The notes: generated from the letters alone by a model not told the origin. Counted from the stretch's first letter, positions 25,328-38,537 are shown. The stretch is 64,000 bases of DNA from Streptomyces colonosanans (GCF_001866645.1 NZ_MLYP01000053.1:1-64000); one strand, 5' to 3'. Program-made: numbers and translations.

Positions 25328-26095
25328 GTGAGCGAGAAGAACCGTGACGGAAAGCGCGCCGCCCGTGAGCGGCTGGCCGTGCAGCGCGAGAAGCAGAAGG
25401 CTGCGGAGAAGCGCCGACGGGGGCTGATCGTGGGGGCCGCGATCGTCTGCGTCCTGGCCCTGGCGACGGTGGGGGGCATCCTGGCGGCGAACACCGGGAA
25501 GAGCGGCTCCTCGGGCCCCTCCATCGGGCCCTCGGGGGCGACGGGCAAGGACGGCCTCGCGATCCCCGTCGGCAGGGACTCCGCCAAGTCGACCCTCACG
25601 GTGTGGGAGGACTTCCGCTGCCCGGCCTGCAAGGTCTTCGAGACGGTCTACCGCCCGACGATCCACGAACTGGTCGACGCCGGAAAGCTGAGAGTGGAGT
25701 ACCACCTGGTCACGCTCATCGACGGGAACCTGGGCGGCAGCGGCTCGCTCCACGCGGCCAACGCGGCGGCGTGCGCGCAGGACGCCGGAAAGTTCCGGCG
25801 CTACCACGACGTGCTGTACGACAACCAGCCCAAGGAGACCGTGGACACCTTCGCGGATCACGCCAAGCTGATCAAGCTGGCCGGCAAGGTGGGCGGTCTC
25901 GACACGCCGACGTTCCAGAAGTGCGTCAAGAGCGGCACGCACAACGGCTGGGTGACCAAGGTGAACAGCGCGTTCCAGAGCGGCGGCTACTCGGGCACGC
26001 CGACCGTGCTTCTCGGCGGCAAGAACATCAACGCGGACCAGACGATGAACCCGGCGAAGCTGAAGGAGATGGTGGAGGCGGCGAACAAGAGCTGA
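25328..26095 (+). CDS. Membrane-anchored DsbA-family thioredoxin-like protein
   Basis: 255 aa. A Lys/Arg-rich cytoplasmic N-terminus (~30 residues) is followed by one transmembrane helix (LIVGAAIVCVLALATVGGIL) and an extracytoplasmic thioredoxin-4/DsbA-like domain. The redox motif is CPAC (Cys98, Cys101) in WEDFRCPACKVFE, and the cis-Pro loop is SGTPTVLLGG. A second Cys pair (AACAQDAG and QKCVKSG) is in the helical insert. It should act in thiol-disulfide exchange at the outer face of the membrane. I chose the GTG giving VSEKNRDGKR; start support is modest. Confidence 0.88.
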   Translation: MSEKNRDGKRAARERLAVQREKQKAAEKRRRGLIVGAAIVCVLALATVGGILAANTGKSGSSGPSIGPSGATGKDGLAIPVGRDSAKSTLTVWEDFRCPACKVFETVYRPTIHELVDAGKLRVEYHLVTLIDGNLGGSGSLHAANAAACAQDAGKFRRYHDVLYDNQPKETVDTFADHAKLIKLAGKVGGLDTPTFQKCVKSGTHNGWVTKVNSAFQSGGYSGTPTVLLGGKNINADQTMNPAKLKEMVEAANKS

Positions 26096-26114
26096 GACTG
26101 CCGTGACCAGTGGT

Positions 26115-26140
26115 GCCCCCGGTGCCGGTGTGCCGGGGGC
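26115..26140 (+). terminator. Hairpin terminator after the DsbA-like gene
   Basis: GCCCCCGG and CCGGGGGC, 8 bp with a 10-nt loop. No T-run. Confidence 0.6.
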
Positions 26141-26196
26141 GTCACACGTTATGGACCCGTAGCCGCGCGGGTTGCCACCCTACGTGCCCGGCACGG

Positions 26197-26202
26197 TAGC
26201 GT
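26197..26202 (+). promoter_or_regulatory. Candidate -10 of lgt
   Basis: TAGCGT lies 10 nt before the lgt ATG, with no Shine-Dalgarno in between. Transcription would start within a few nucleotides of the start codon. Confidence 0.5.
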
Positions 26203-26212
26203 CGTTCCTGCC

Positions 26213-27199
26213 ATGGAACTTGCCTACATCCCCAGCCCGTCGCGCGGAGTGCTGTACCTCGGCCCCATCCCGCTGCGCGGTTACGCGTTCTGCATCATCA
26301 TCGGTGTCTTCGTGGCCGTGTGGCTCGGCAACAAGCGCTGGATCGCCCGAGGCGGGCGGGCCGGCACGGTGGCCGACATCGCGGTCTGGGCCGTGCCCTT
26401 CGGCCTCGTCGGCGGACGCCTGTACCACGTGATCACGGACTACGAGCTGTACTTCAGCGAAGGCCGTGACTGGGTGGACGCCTTCAAGGTCTGGCAGGGC
26501 GGGCTCGGCATCTGGGGCGCGATCGCGCTCGGGGCGGTCGGCGCGTGGATCGGCTGCCGCCGCCGGGGCATCCCGTTGCCCGCGTACGCCGACGCCCTCG
26601 CACCCGGCATCGTGTTCGCGCAGGCGATCGGGCGCTGGGGCAACTGGTTCAACCAGGAGCTGTACGGGCGGCCCACGGACCTGCCCTGGGCGCTGCACAT
26701 CACGTCCGCGACGGACGGCCGGGTGCCCGGCTACTACCACCCGACGTTCCTGTACGAGTCGCTGTGGTGCATCGGGGTCGGGTTCCTGGTGATCTGGGCG
26801 GACCGCCGCTTCCGGCTGGGCCATGGACGGGCGTTCGCGCTGTACGTGGCCGCGTACTGCGTCGGCCGCGGCTGGATCGAGTACCTGCGGGTCGACGACG
26901 CGCACCACATCCTGGGCGTCCGGCTGAACGTGTGGACGGCGATCCTGGTCTTCCTGCTCGCCGTGGCGTACTTCGTGGTCTCGGCGCGGCTGCGGCCGGG
27001 GCGGGAGGCGGTCGTGGAACCGGGTGCGTCCGATGACGCCGTCGAAACCGCGGGCGACTCCACGGCCGACCAGGGGCCGAAGGACGAGAAGTCGGCCGAC
27101 CCCGAGGTGACCGAGGACTCCGCGTCCTCCACTGTCACCGAGGCCGCAGAGGACGTCGAGGCCTCGGAGGGCGAGGTCAAGTCGGTGAAGAAGGGCTGA
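26213..27199 (+). CDS. lgt: Prolipoprotein diacylglyceryl transferase
   Basis: 328-aa integral membrane enzyme that transfers diacylglycerol from phosphatidylglycerol to the lipobox cysteine of prelipoproteins. The Lgt signature is seen as AIGRWGNWFNQELYG, with the periplasmic WQGGLGIWG loop upstream and the GRGWIEYLRVDDA segment downstream. Seven hydrophobic helices are expected. Unlike E. coli Lgt it ends in a ~60-residue acidic tail rich in Glu, Asp, Ser and Val, probably cytoplasmic. Such tails are common in actinobacterial Lgt. The LivK lipoprotein coded in this window would be one of its substrates. Confidence 0.95.
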   Translation: MELAYIPSPSRGVLYLGPIPLRGYAFCIIIGVFVAVWLGNKRWIARGGRAGTVADIAVWAVPFGLVGGRLYHVITDYELYFSEGRDWVDAFKVWQGGLGIWGAIALGAVGAWIGCRRRGIPLPAYADALAPGIVFAQAIGRWGNWFNQELYGRPTDLPWALHITSATDGRVPGYYHPTFLYESLWCIGVGFLVIWADRRFRLGHGRAFALYVAAYCVGRGWIEYLRVDDAHHILGVRLNVWTAILVFLLAVAYFVVSARLRPGREAVVEPGASDDAVETAGDSTADQGPKDEKSADPEVTEDSASSTVTEAAEDVEASEGEVKSVKKG

Positions 27200-27213
27200 G
27201 CAGGGCCCGGGAA

Positions 27214-27248
27214 CGCCGGGAGGGAGGCCTCGGCCTCCGATCCCGGCG
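27214..27248 (+). terminator. lgt terminator
   Basis: CGCCGGGA/TCCCGGCG outside GGAGGCC/GGCCTCC gives a long, slightly bulged stem 14 nt after the stop. No T-run. Confidence 0.75.
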
Positions 27249-27688
27249 TACGCCGCCTCATGGTTCTGACCGCGGCGTACGTCCCGCGCGAAGATCTCCC
27301 ATGTGACCTCTGTGAGCGTCCGCGCCGGTGCGTGCAGGTCCCGGCGGCTCGCCTCCGCGACCGATTTCGCCGGGTCACGCGGCGCATCGGAGCCGAGCGC
27401 GCCGGCCGGAGCGCCCGCCATCGTCGCGGTGGAGCCGCAGCCCCGGCCGCGGTCTACCTGTATCGGGGAGGAATCGCCTCCCGCGGTCGCGACGCGAAGC
27501 GTCGTCGTACCCACTCTCGCGGGCCGTGCCGCAGACCGTCTCGAGGGCTGCGCGGCCCGTCCTTCGCGCCCGCCGGGGGGGCGGAGCCGGTGACCTGAGC
27601 GGTCGCCTCGAGCCTCATGCACCCTCAGCATCACCCGTCCGCTCTCTGCGCGGACGGCGGTCACGGATGCGCGCGTGAAGGTAAAAGC
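27249..27688. other. Intergenic region between lgt and the VIT1/CCC1 gene
   Basis: No gene I can support. One rightward frame (27303-27593) would give a 96-aa Arg/Ala/Pro-rich product without family features, and its third-position bias is weaker than in neighbours. Two inverted repeats are present: GTACGCCGC/GCGGCGTAC (27248-27280) and CCGTCCGC/GCGGACGG (27635-27657). Confidence 0.4.
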
Positions 27689-27707
27689 GCAGGTTAGCCC
27701 AGCCTCT
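27689..27707 (+). promoter_or_regulatory. Candidate degenerate iron box (DmdR/IdeR type)
   Basis: GCAGGTTAGCCCAGCCTCT matches the actinobacterial iron-box consensus well in the left half (AGGTTAG) and partly in the right half (CCT). It lies about 90 nt before a probable iron or manganese transporter gene. The match is partial, so this is a lead only. Confidence 0.35.
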
Positions 27708-27796
27708 CCTTGCTGGCGAGGACTCGATTTACGGCGTACTTTCACTCTTGTCGAAAAGTGGAAACAGTCCAATCAAGCAGCTCTGGGGGCTGGGGT

Positions 27797-28528
27797 ATGG
27801 CCATCATCGAGACCGAGGCGAAGCTCCACGCGGCGCACCGGGACAATCACACCCACCGCGACGTCAACGGCGGCTGGCTGCGTCCGGCCGTCTTCGGTGC
27901 GGCGGACGGGCTGGTGTCCAACCTGGCCCTGATGACCGGTGTCGCCGGCGGATCCGTCAGCCAGGGGACCATCATTATCACCGGACTGGCGGGCCTGGCC
28001 GCGGGTGCCTTCTCCATGGCGGCCGGCGAGTACACGTCCGTCGCCTCGCAGCGCGAACTGGTCGAAGCCGAACTCGACGTGGAGCGGCGGGAGTTGCGGA
28101 AGCACCCGGAGGGCGAGGAGGAGGAGCTGGCGGCGCTCTACGAAGCGCGGGGCGTCGAGCCCGGGCTGGCCCGCGAGGTCGCCAGGCAGCTCTCCCGCGA
28201 TTCCGAGCAGGCCCTGGAGATCCACGCGCGCGAGGAGCTCGGCATCGACCCGGGCGAACTGCCCTCCCCGATGCTCGCCGCCGTCTCCAGCTTCGCGGCC
28301 TTCGCGCTCGGCGCCCTCACGCCCGTCCTGCCGTATCTGCTCGGCGCCCGCACCCTGTGGCCCGCCGTGCTGTGCGCCCTCGTCGGGCTCTTCGTGTGCG
28401 GCGCGGTCGTGGCCAAGGTGACCGCGCGCACCTGGTGGTACAGCGGGCTGCGGCAGCTCGCCCTGGGTGGCGCCGCGGCGGGTGTGACCTACGCCCTGGG
28501 CGGCCTGTTCGGCGCGGCCGTAGGGTGA
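27797..28528 (+). CDS. VIT1/CCC1-family metal transporter
   Basis: 243 aa. The family core is visible: FGAADGLVSNLALMTGVAGG in helix 1, GAFSMAAGEYTSVASQRE in helix 2, then a cytoplasmic Glu-rich helical insert (EAELDVERRELRKHPEGEEEE region, metal-binding in eukaryotic VIT1), then three further helices. Members export Fe(II) or Mn(II) from the cytoplasm. The upstream region is unusually A+T-rich for this genome and contains a candidate iron box and an inverted repeat. The ATG is preceded by CTGGGGGCTGGGGT, a weak ribosome binding site. Confidence 0.9.
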   Translation: MAIIETEAKLHAAHRDNHTHRDVNGGWLRPAVFGAADGLVSNLALMTGVAGGSVSQGTIIITGLAGLAAGAFSMAAGEYTSVASQRELVEAELDVERRELRKHPEGEEEELAALYEARGVEPGLAREVARQLSRDSEQALEIHAREELGIDPGELPSPMLAAVSSFAAFALGALTPVLPYLLGARTLWPAVLCALVGLFVCGAVVAKVTARTWWYSGLRQLALGGAAAGVTYALGGLFGAAVG

Positions 28529-28889
28529 TATTTGAGGCGAATTGCGTGAATGCTCGCACAAGGAGTCGCTGCTCGGCGGTTTCGACTGCTCGGCCGGCGG
28601 GCATGAGCCGTAGGCGCCGCGGGCAATGAGGCCTGCTCCGCAGTTTTCGCGGCGGGCGACGATGCCCGCAGCTCCCGGGCCCATGGACACGGATCTGTCC
28701 GGCTGCGCCCCCCTTGAATCCATTGCCGTACGGGGAACCATCCGCGCTGTACCCCGGCGATGTCCGCATACTGGAACAAGCTTTCCGGTTCCCGGAAAAG
28801 GCCTCATCATCTGATCTGTACGACTCCACGCAGAGGGCCAACGTCGTCCCTCGGTACCACCACATGCCATGACGACGACGGGAGAGCCG
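28529..28889. other. Intergenic leader of gltBD
   Basis: No gene seen. It contains an inverted repeat CTTTCCGG-TTC-CCGGAAAAG (28781-28800) about 90 nt before the gltB ATG, which could be an operator or an attenuating hairpin. I looked for a GlnR-type box and did not find a convincing one. Confidence 0.4.
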
Positions 28890-33528
<4,639 letters not shown>

Positions 33529-33536
<8 letters not shown>

Positions 33537-34992
33537 TCCCAAGGGCTTCCTGACACACGGCCGCGAGGTCGCCATGTCCCGTCCGGTGGGCGAGCGCGTC
33601 AAGGACTGGAACGAGGTGTACGTTCCCGGTTCGCTGCTGCCGATCATCAGCAAGCAGGCCGGCCGGTGCATGGACTGCGGCATCCCGTTCTGCCACAACG
33701 GCTGCCCGCTCGGGAACCTGATCCCCGAGTGGAACGACTACGCGTACCGCGGGGACTGGACGGCCGCCCTGGAGCGGCTGCACGCCACGAACAACTTCCC
33801 GGAGTTCACGGGCCGGTTGTGCCCCGCCCCGTGCGAGTCGGCGTGCGTGCTCGGCATCAGCCGGCAGCCGGTCACCATCAAGAACGTCGAGGTCTCGATC
33901 ATCGACAAGGCGTGGGACGGCGGTGCGGTGAAGCCGCAGGTCCCCGAGCGCCTGTCGGGCAAGACGGTCGCGGTCATCGGTTCGGGACCGGCGGGTCTCG
34001 CCGCCGCCCAGCAGCTGACCCGGGCGGGCCACACGGTCGCGGTGTACGAGCGTGCGGACCGCGTCGGCGGCCTGCTCCGCTACGGCATCCCCGAGTTCAA
34101 GATGGAGAAGCGGCACATCAACCGCCGTATCGAGCAGATGCGCGCGGAGGGCACCCGCTTTCGTACGGGCGTCGAGGTCGGCCGCGACGTCACGGCGACG
34201 GACCTGCGCAGGCGGTACGACGCGGTGGTGATCGCGGCGGGCGCGACGACCGCCCGCGACCTGCCGGTCCCCGGCCGTGAACTCAAGGGCGTGTACCAGG
34301 CCATGGAGTACCTGCCGCTGTCCAACAAGGTCCAGGAGGGCGACTACGTCACCGCGCCGATCTCGGCCGAGGGCCAGCACGTCGTCGTGATCGGCGGCGG
34401 TGACACGGGTGCGGACTGCGTGGGCACGGCCCACCGCCAGGGCGCGGCCTCCGTCACTCAGCTGGAGATCATGCCCCGCCCGAACGACGAGCGGCACCCG
34501 GTCGACCAGCCGTGGCCGACCTTCCCGATCCTCTACAAGGTCACCTCGGCCCACGAGGAGGGCGGCGAGCGGGTCTACTCGGCCTCCACGACCCACTTCG
34601 AGGGCGACGAGGACGGCAACGTGCAGTGGCTGCACCTGGCCGAGGTCGAGTTCGTGGACGGCAGGCCGACCCGGAAGCCGGGCACCGAGCGGAGGATCCC
34701 GGCGCAGCTGGTCACACTGGCGATGGGCTTCACGGGCACGGACCAGCACAACGGTCTGGTCGAGCAGTTCGGCCTGGAGCTGGACGGGCGCGGCAACATC
34801 GCGCGCGACGCCGACTTCCAGACCAACCATCCCGGGGTGTTCGTGGCGGGCGACGCCGGCCGCGGCCAGTCCCTCATCGTGTGGGCCATCGCCGAGGGCC
34901 GCTCGGCGGCGCGCGGCGTCGACCGCTTCCTCACCGGCGCCAGCGACCTGCCGGCCCCGATCCGCCCGACGGACCGCGCGCTCATGGCCTGA
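33529..34992 (+). CDS. gltD: Glutamate synthase, small subunit
   Basis: 487-aa FAD- and NADPH-binding beta chain that passes electrons to GltB. The N-terminus holds two cysteine clusters for [4Fe-4S] centres: CMDCGIPFCHNGCPLGN and CPAPCESACVLG. The FAD site is VIGSGPAGLAAAQQL and the NADPH site VVIGGGDTGADC; the C-terminal FAD segment is VFVAGDAGRGQSLIVWAI. The ATG lies 8 nt inside gltB, a strong coupling overlap. A 14-bp hairpin follows. Confidence 0.97.
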
Positions 34993-35070
34993 CGCACCGC
35001 CTCAACAGACGTCCCGTACAACGGCGTACGGGCTGGCCGTCCGGGGATCTCCCCGGACGGGCTTCCCACA

Positions 35071-35120
35071 GACGGCGCCTGCCCACCAGTCCCCGACCGG
35101 ACGACCGGGCAGGCGCCGTC
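35071..35120 (+). terminator. gltBD terminator
   Basis: GACGGCGCCTGCCC pairs perfectly with GGGCAGGCGCCGTC (14 bp) across a 22-nt loop. No T-run. Confidence 0.75.
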
Positions 35121-35218
35121 GCATGTGGTCCGCAAGAGCGGCCGGATCCCGCTGTCGGTCCTCTTGGTCCGGGCCGCCCTCCATGTCACCCTGAAGTGAA
35201 GCATGGGGGAGGCGTTGC

Positions 35219-36874
35219 ATGGACGGCGTTCGAACGGTGAACGGATCGGCGACGGACGGGAGTTCGCGACGGCGACGGGCGGGTACGGGCGAGCGCGTCG
35301 CCGACTGGGCCGACGGGCGGCTCGGGACGAACACCGCCGCCAACTCCCTGATGCGCAAGGTGTTTCCGGACCACTGGTCCTTCATGCTGGGCGAGGTCTG
35401 CCTCTACAGCTTCCTCGTCCTGATCCTCACCGGCATCTACCTCACGCTCTTCTTCGAGCCGAGCGGCGCCGAGGTCGTCTACCACGGCTCCTACGGCCCG
35501 CTCAAGGGCATCATCATGACCAGGGCGTACGAGTCGACGCTGCACATCAGCTTCGATGTGCGCGGCGGACTGCTCATCCGGCAGATCCACCACTGGGCGG
35601 CCCTCGTCTTCGTCGCCGGGATGCTCGTCCACATGATGCGGGTCTTCTTCACCGGCGCCTTCCGCAAGCCCCGCGAGGTGAACTGGCTGTTCGGCTGGAC
35701 CCTGCTGATGCTCGCCCTGATCACCGGCCTGACCGGCTACTCGCTCCCCGACGACCTGCTCTCCGGCACCGGCGTCCGCTTCGCGCAGGGCGCCATCCTG
35801 TCTGTGCCGGTCGTGGGAACGTACCTCGCGTTCTTCCTCTTCGGCGGCGAGTTCCCGGGCCACGACATCATCTCGCGGTTCTTCCCGGTCCATGTGCTCC
35901 TGCTGCCCGGGATCATGCTGGGCCTGGTCGTCGCCCACCTGATCCTGGTCTTCTACCACAAGCACACGCAGTACCCCGGCCCGGGACGGAACGAGAAGAG
36001 CGTGGTGGGCATGCCCTTCATGCCCGTCTACATGGCCAAGGCCGGCGGGTTCTTCTTCCTGGTCTTCGGCGTGCTGGCGCTCCTCGGCGGGATCGCCACC
36101 ATCAATCCCGTGTGGGCCTTCGGGCCCTACCGGCCCGACCTGGTCACCACCGGCGCCCAGCCCGACTGGTACCTGGGCTTCTCCGAGGGCCTGATCCGAG
36201 TGATGCCGGGATGGGAGATCAACGCCTGGGGCCACACCCTGCAACTGGGCGTCTTCATCCCCTTCATGCTGTTCCCGCTCATCATGACGGCCATCGGCGT
36301 CTACCCCTTCATCGAGGCATGGTTGACCGGCGACCGGCGCGAGCACCACATCCTGGACCGGCCGCGCAACGTTCCCGTACGCACCGCCCTCGGCGTGGCC
36401 TGGCTCACCCTGTACGGGGTGCTGCTGATGGGCGGCGGCAACGACATATGGGCCACCCGCTTCCATCTCTCCATCAACGCGATCACCTGGTTCGTACGCA
36501 TCGCGTTCTTCGCCGCACCGACGGTCGCGTTCATCGTCACGAAACGGATCTGCCTCGGGCTCCAGCGCCGCGACCACGACACGGTGCTGCACGGGCGGGA
36601 GAGCGGCATCATCAAACGGCTGCCGAACGGCGAGTACGTCGAGGTCCACGAACCCCTCTCGCAGGCACAGCTGTTCACCCGCACCCAGCACGAGCAGACC
36701 CCGCCGTACGAGATCGGGCCGCTCGTCGACGCCAACGGCGTCACCCGGCGCGTCGGGCCGGGACGCAGACTGCGCGCACGGCTCGCCAAGGCCATGTACG
36801 GACCCTCGGCGCAGATCCCGAAACCGACGGCGGAGGAGTACCGCGCCCTCACCCGCGACGGCGACCACCACTGA
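35219..36874 (+). CDS. Orphan cytochrome b subunit (QcrB-like) of a bc complex
   Basis: 551 aa, of actinobacterial QcrB length. Two helices carry the haem histidine pairs: HHWAALVFVAGMLVHMM and VHVLLLPGIMLGLVVAH. The quinol-site motif is PDWY (QPDWYLGFSEG), the actinobacterial form of PEWY. A long cytoplasmic C-terminal extension is present, ending in residues near GPSAQIPKPTAEEYRAL. GGGGGAGG lies 6 nt before the ATG. Neither a Rieske protein nor a cytochrome c gene is adjacent, unlike the housekeeping qcrCAB cluster, so this is probably a second copy. It could swap into the complex under certain conditions or work alone; sequence does not decide. Confidence 0.92.
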   Translation: MDGVRTVNGSATDGSSRRRRAGTGERVADWADGRLGTNTAANSLMRKVFPDHWSFMLGEVCLYSFLVLILTGIYLTLFFEPSGAEVVYHGSYGPLKGIIMTRAYESTLHISFDVRGGLLIRQIHHWAALVFVAGMLVHMMRVFFTGAFRKPREVNWLFGWTLLMLALITGLTGYSLPDDLLSGTGVRFAQGAILSVPVVGTYLAFFLFGGEFPGHDIISRFFPVHVLLLPGIMLGLVVAHLILVFYHKHTQYPGPGRNEKSVVGMPFMPVYMAKAGGFFFLVFGVLALLGGIATINPVWAFGPYRPDLVTTGAQPDWYLGFSEGLIRVMPGWEINAWGHTLQLGVFIPFMLFPLIMTAIGVYPFIEAWLTGDRREHHILDRPRNVPVRTALGVAWLTLYGVLLMGGGNDIWATRFHLSINAITWFVRIAFFAAPTVAFIVTKRICLGLQRRDHDTVLHGRESGIIKRLPNGEYVEVHEPLSQAQLFTRTQHEQTPPYEIGPLVDANGVTRRVGPGRRLRARLAKAMYGPSAQIPKPTAEEYRALTRDGDHH

Positions 36875-36877
36875 ACG

Positions 36878-37774
36878 TCATGTGTCGCACTCCAGCACCG
36901 TCCGGCACAGCCCGCACCGCGCCCGCACCCGCCCCCGCACAGGCACCCTGATCCGCTGCCGGCAGGTCGGGCACGGGAAGGAGACCAGCAGCGATCCGCT
37001 GCCGGCCGGTGTGAAGGAGTACGAGACACCCGGTTGCGGGCCCAGGGCGGAATGCTCCTGGGCGTGGCGGCGGTCCCTGGCATAGTGGCGGCGGCCCGCC
37101 CACCCGGCCGCCGTCAGCGGCGGCTGCTGCGCATCGCGGCGGGCCTGCGCCATGCCCTTCGTGTACGCCGTGTACGCCTGCGGGCTGGTGAACCAGACCG
37201 CAGGGTCCTCGCCGAACAGCAGGGCCCGCTTGGCGAGGACGTAGCCGAACTCCTCCGGGGTGAGATAGCCCAGCTTCTGCGACGACACCCCGTCCTCGCG
37301 GAAGGCGTCCAGAAGCAGCCAGCCCGCGCCCAGATAGGTCGTCGCCGTGTCGGTGAGGATCTCGTTGTCACGCGTCCCCGGGAAGGACAGGCCGAGCCGG
37401 TGCAGATAGACGTGCATCACCTCGTGCGCGAGAGCCGCGCCGATGTCCCGCCGATGGGTGCGGAAACGGTCGTTCAGCTCGATGAAGTACTCGGGGCCCG
37501 CCGCGAGTTCGACATTCGCCGCATAAGTCATCTCACGAAAGCTGACGATCATCCGGGCATCCGGCAGCCGGTAGTGCCGCACCAGCTCGCGCGCCACACG
37601 CTGCGCCCCCAGATACAGGTCGTCCTGGTCGCAGAAGGCCACATCGGCAGGGGCCACGCTGGTCGCGAAGGTCTGGACGGTGTCGTACGACAGCCGTTTG
37701 TACAGCGCGGTGATCGCCGCCCGCACCGTGTCCAGATGCGGAAAGCCATGCTCTACCGGTCCGCCGTTCGCCAC
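36878..37774 (-). CDS. HExxH putative zinc metalloprotein with C-terminal zinc ribbon
   Basis: 298 aa. The centre has HEVMHVYLHRLGL (His117, Glu118, His121) followed by NEILTDTATTYLGAG, the layout of a zincin with a downstream Glu/Asp ligand. The C-terminus has two Cys pairs, CPTC and CGLC, in SFPCPTCRQRIRVPVRG and RARCGLCRTVLEC, typical of a zinc ribbon. No signal peptide or membrane segment, so it is cytoplasmic. I chose the GTG at 37774 giving VANGGPVEHGFP. It converges on the cytochrome b gene with only 3 nt between stops. I do not recognise a named family; protease activity is inferred from the motif. Confidence 0.8.
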   Translation of the reverse strand: MANGGPVEHGFPHLDTVRAAITALYKRLSYDTVQTFATSVAPADVAFCDQDDLYLGAQRVARELVRHYRLPDARMIVSFREMTYAANVELAAGPEYFIELNDRFRTHRRDIGAALAHEVMHVYLHRLGLSFPGTRDNEILTDTATTYLGAGWLLLDAFREDGVSSQKLGYLTPEEFGYVLAKRALLFGEDPAVWFTSPQAYTAYTKGMAQARRDAQQPPLTAAGWAGRRHYARDRRHAQEHSALGPQPGVSYSFTPAGSGSLLVSFPCPTCRQRIRVPVRGRVRARCGLCRTVLECDT

Positions 37775-38172
37775 GTCCGCACCCCCAAAGACGCCAGCAC
37801 TGCATTCCACTGTAGGCGTGCTCGTCCCCCGCGGCAGGGCGCACGGGCACAGGACCGCCACGGACACCCGAGCACCACGCATCGACGATCCGCACTGCGG
37901 ACAAAGACGATCGAGAACCCGCACGCCCCCAGTGCTGTGACCGGAAGGGTTCACCGGCTCGCGACGCCCGGCGCGGCTCCCCCCACGCTCGGCTTCTCCC
38001 CCACTCTCGGCTCCGCTCGAGCGGGGGGACCCCCAGCGCGGGAGGGGCCCCCACCGCCGCGTTGTCGCATCACCCGAGTACATCCGGAGTACGCGGGTGA
38101 TACTCCGCCTTGCGATGCTCCCCCAGCACCGGACGCCGCGAGCTTTCCGGCAGACCTTTCCGGCCACAGCAC
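37775..38172. other. Intergenic region with repeated element, before chorismate mutase
   Basis: No gene seen. It contains the C/G-rich repeat at 37977-38035 (listed separately) and an inverted repeat ATCACCCG/CGGGTGAT (38069-38101). The promoter of the metalloprotein gene must lie at its left end and that of the chorismate mutase at its right end. Confidence 0.45.
37977..38035. repeat. C-rich direct repeat with CCGCTCGAGCGG palindrome
   Basis: Two imperfect copies of CTCCCCCCACGCTCGGCTT start at 37977 and 37996. The second runs into the palindrome CCGCTCGAGCGG (38013-38024) and then GGGGACCCCCA. From memory, elements of this make-up are dispersed between genes in many Streptomyces genomes. 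I cannot count copies here. Confidence 0.55.
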
Positions 38173-38178
38173 TAGGCT
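38173..38178 (+). promoter_or_regulatory. -10 of the chorismate mutase gene (leaderless)
   Basis: TAGGCT ends 8 nt before the ATG, with no Shine-Dalgarno. Confidence 0.55.
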
Positions 38179-38186
38179 GGTCGCCC

Positions 38187-38537
38187 ATGACCGCCCGCCA
38201 CACCGCCACCCCGGACGTCGACCCGGCCGTCCGCGCCGAACTCGCCCGGCTGCGCGACAGCATCGACAACATCGACGCCGCACTCGTCCACATGCTCGCC
38301 GAACGCTTCAAGTGCACCCAGCAGGTCGGCCACCTCAAGGCCGCACACCAGCTGCCGCCCGCCGACCCGGCCCGCGAAGCCGCCCAGATCGCCCGGCTGC
38401 GCCGGCTCGCCGAGAGCGCCAAGCTCGACCCTGCGTTCGCGGAAAAACTCCTCAACTTCATCATCGCCGAGGTCATCCGCCACCACGAGCGCATCGCCGA
38501 GGACACCACCGGCCCCACCACCGCCGACGGGCACTGA
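38187..38537 (+). CDS. Chorismate mutase (AroQ type)
   Basis: 116 aa, a stand-alone all-helical AroQ chorismate mutase that makes prephenate for Phe and Tyr. The pattern LARLRDSIDNIDAALVHMLAERF with QVGHLKAAHQLPPADPAREA matches the family, with the first-helix Arg, the central Lys (HLKA) and the basic/acidic segment of the active site. The C-terminal helix EVIRHHERIAE is typical. No prephenate dehydratase domain and no signal peptide, so cytoplasmic. It draws on the same chorismate as trpE in this window. Confidence 0.9.
   Translation: MTARHTATPDVDPAVRAELARLRDSIDNIDAALVHMLAERFKCTQQVGHLKAAHQLPPADPAREAAQIARLRRLAESAKLDPAFAEKLLNFIIAEVIRHHERIAEDTTGPTTADGH

Noticed and set aside
27303..27593. 96-aa ORF between lgt and the VIT1/CCC1 gene
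   Set aside because: Arg/Ala/Pro-rich with no domain, no ribosome binding site, and weaker codon bias than real genes nearby.
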